A DNA stretch of 64,000 nucleotides, from assembly GCA_016709145.1 (NCBI GenBank), contig JADJEK010000010.1:1-64000 (forward strand), read 5' to 3'. How positions within the stretch are numbered: the first letter of the stretch is position 1; each line of letters starts with the position of its first letter. Below are positions 62,834 through 64,000 of this stretch, one piece after another. The position numbers and the translations under genes were made by a program. The notes beneath the pieces are model-generated. The model was not told where the DNA came from, did not search any database, and was given only the letters and a program-made list of their open reading frames with translations. Source of the DNA: Planctomycetota bacterium. Lineage in GTDB: Bacteria > Planctomycetota > B15-G4 > JADJEK01.

Positions 62834-62836
62834 GTT

Positions 62837-63625
62837 TCAACCTTTGCAATACACGCAGTCTTGTTCGCCGTTGTCGCAGCCGGCGCAGTCCTTCTGCTCC
62901 CCGCGATCGTTGCATGGCACGGTGCCGTTCTTGCATACCGCGCACTTCACGGTCCCGCTGCCCTTGCACTCGTCGCACGTCTTCGTGCCCGCCTTCGAGC
63001 CGTCTTCGTAGGCGAACCGTTGCTTGCCCGAGCCGAAGCACGCGCTGCAGGGCGACGCTCCGGCCATCGTGCACGAGCGACACGGCTTCGTGCCGGTATC
63101 GAGACACGACTTGCACGCGCCGCGGAACACACCCGCACCGGCACAGCGCGCGCACGGCAACTTGCGCTTTCCCTTGCACACCGCGCACGGTGTCTTCGTC
63201 GCCGCGTTCGGGCACGGAAACACACCGACGCCGAGACATGCTTGGCAGGTGATTTCCTTGGTTCCCGTCTTCGCGCACGACGGACAACCCACGCGCTTCG
63301 CGCCCTGACACACCGAACAGCGCAGCGAGCCCTTCTTGCCGCACGCTTTGCAGGGGTCGGTATCGCCCCCCTTCCAACGGATCACTCCGCCGCCGCCGCA
63401 AGCGGGACACGTCCAATTCCCCGTCGAGGCGCAGATCACGCAGCCGACTTGGCGACTCCCGCGACAGCGACGACACGAATCCTTCAACGTGCCCTTGCCG
63501 GCGCAGCGATCGCACTGGACGACGTCTTTGTCGGCGCAGATCGAACACGTCGCGTTCAGCACGAACGTCGACGCGAAGGCGAGCAAGGGCAACAACGCGA
63601 GCAGCAGCCACGAGCGGCGCAGCAT
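62837..63625 (-). CDS. Secreted cysteine-rich protein with 18 CxxC motifs
   Basis: 262 residues from the ATG at 63625. A signal peptide or anchor (MLRRSWLLLALLPLLAFAST) is followed by 18 CxxC pairs spaced about 10-15 residues, such as CDRCAGKGTLKDSCRRC, CPACGGGG, CKACGKKGSLRCSVC and CARCAGAG, recalling the CxxCxGxG zinc repeats of DnaJ but far longer, with no J domain. Two more Cys are unpaired (FPCPN, VPCND). It probably binds many zinc or other metal ions. Whether it keeps the Cys reduced after export is unknown. Divergent from an ECF sigma gene. The CxxC N-terminus of the zincin at 40967-42247 is a smaller relative. Confidence 0.75.
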   Translation of the reverse strand: MLRRSWLLLALLPLLAFASTFVLNATCSICADKDVVQCDRCAGKGTLKDSCRRCRGSRQVGCVICASTGNWTCPACGGGGVIRWKGGDTDPCKACGKKGSLRCSVCQGAKRVGCPSCAKTGTKEITCQACLGVGVFPCPNAATKTPCAVCKGKRKLPCARCAGAGVFRGACKSCLDTGTKPCRSCTMAGASPCSACFGSGKQRFAYEDGSKAGTKTCDECKGSGTVKCAVCKNGTVPCNDRGEQKDCAGCDNGEQDCVYCKG

Positions 63626-63902
63626 GAGTCCCCCGATTCGGCAGCCGTCCACACCGTCACCCCGGACGATCGGCACGCTACCAGCGCCCGGGTTGTACGC
63701 AATCGACGGCTCGTTGCGAAAGGGCTTGCGACCGGTACGGCCACTCACGACCGCGATCGAGGGCCACTCGACGAGCGAACCCGTGTCGAACTCGGTTCCC
63801 GGGCTTTCTCTTCGCCCGTGCTCGCGCAGGTGCTCGGCAGACTTTCTGAACGGGCCGTTAACGCCGGCCACGCCTTGACGTCTCATGCTGTCGGAGTTCC
63901 CG

Positions 63903-64000
63903 ATGACGCGCACGGACCGCATGACGACCGACGAAGACGCACCGCTGGTGGCCCGCGCACGAGCGGGCGACCGCGCCGCCTTCGACGCGCTGGTGATCCG
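63903..64000 (+). CDS. ECF RNA polymerase sigma factor, N-terminal fragment cut by window edge
   Basis: 32 residues are visible. MTRTDRMTTDEDAPLVARAR followed by AGDRAAFDALVI matches the first helix of sigma region 2 in ECF factors (LVxRARxGDxxAFxxL). An ATG 18 bases later is an alternative start. A TTGACG hexamer at 63875-63880 could be a -35 box. The rest lies outside the window, so group and target are unknown. The 277-bp divergent region with the cysteine-rich gene shows no other feature. Confidence 0.75.
   Translation, partial: MTRTDRMTTDEDAPLVARARAGDRAAFDALVI

Larger units (their letters stand above)
62093..62836. other. 744-bp gap rich in repeats, no convincing gene
   Basis: Open frames here are explained by the repeats and lack coding character. 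It contains the 10-bp tandem array (62131-62200), a 34-bp inverted repeat pair (62322-62513), a 9-bp hairpin (62631-62651, TACGGAGGC / GCCTCCGTA) and a 26-bp inverted repeat pair (62669-62833). Base composition is lower in G+C than the flanking genes in places. Confidence 0.7.

Overview
The window is about 64 kb of very GC-rich (roughly two thirds G+C), gene-dense bacterial DNA with 44 supportable protein genes, two of them cut by the window edges. I saw no rRNA or tRNA gene, transposase, phage gene or CRISPR array. The gene content points to a GC-rich member of the Planctomycetota. The clues are a planctomycete-type ECF sigma factor next to a membrane Ser/Thr kinase with a TPR-like tail, several large secreted proteins with repeated beta-sandwich domains or the Gly-rich C-terminal domain common in that phylum, and a set of secreted gluzincin-like (peptidase MA / DUF1570-like) proteins. 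The phylum call is inference from gene content, not phylogeny.

Layout. 1-3321: aerobic benzoyl-CoA degradation (boxB partial, boxC) divergent from the regulator boxR, which carries an apparent frameshift; a perfect 22-bp palindrome lies between them. 3573-9551: ECF sigma factor, a secreted protein with a duplicated domain, a Ser/Thr kinase, and a nitronate monooxygenase-like enzyme. 9506-14241: two overlapping membrane-protein genes (one glycosyltransferase-87-like), a D-2-hydroxyacid dehydrogenase, and a B12-type radical SAM protein. 14461-17936: an operon of an S51-peptidase-like protein, an enterochelin-esterase-like hydrolase and an ATP-grasp ligase, divergent from the radical SAM gene; this is my best candidate for an undescribed pathway. 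18462-30215: a 959-residue secreted helical-repeat protein, a two-component system, and three secreted proteins. 30335-35092: transaldolase, 6-phosphogluconate dehydrogenase and an ABC-2 exporter. 35136-47511: a large secreted protein, an AsmA-like protein, a GAF-Fis regulator, a degenerate zincin with ftcD and hutI (histidine degradation), a histidine-kinase-like protein lacking the phosphoacceptor His, and a CorC/HlyC-type CBS protein. 47626-58968: a tightly overlapping eight-gene operon (folP, cdaA, cdaR, glmM, tsaB, alr, an AsmA-like giant, manC). 59077-64000: a DUF6687 protein, another secreted zincin, a repeat-rich 744-bp gap, a secreted protein with 18 CxxC motifs, and the start of a second ECF sigma factor.

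How the genes work together. The eight-gene operon links c-di-AMP synthesis (CdaA with its partner CdaR), amino-sugar supply (GlmM), D-alanine supply (Alr), GDP-mannose supply (ManC), folate synthesis (FolP) and tRNA modification (TsaB), so it looks like an envelope-growth operon. BoxB and BoxC open and cleave the ring of benzoyl-CoA epoxide, with BoxR as the probable benzoyl-CoA-responsive repressor. Tal and Gnd form part of the pentose-phosphate pathway. HutI and FtcD are successive late steps of histidine breakdown.

The most unusual non-coding content is a series of large palindromes and repeats: 16561-16654, 18042-18115, a perfect 92-bp palindrome at 26634-26725, triple hairpin repeats at 47510-47623, seven exact-length 10-bp repeats at 62131-62200, and two inverted-repeat-bounded blocks at 62322-62513 and 62669-62833.
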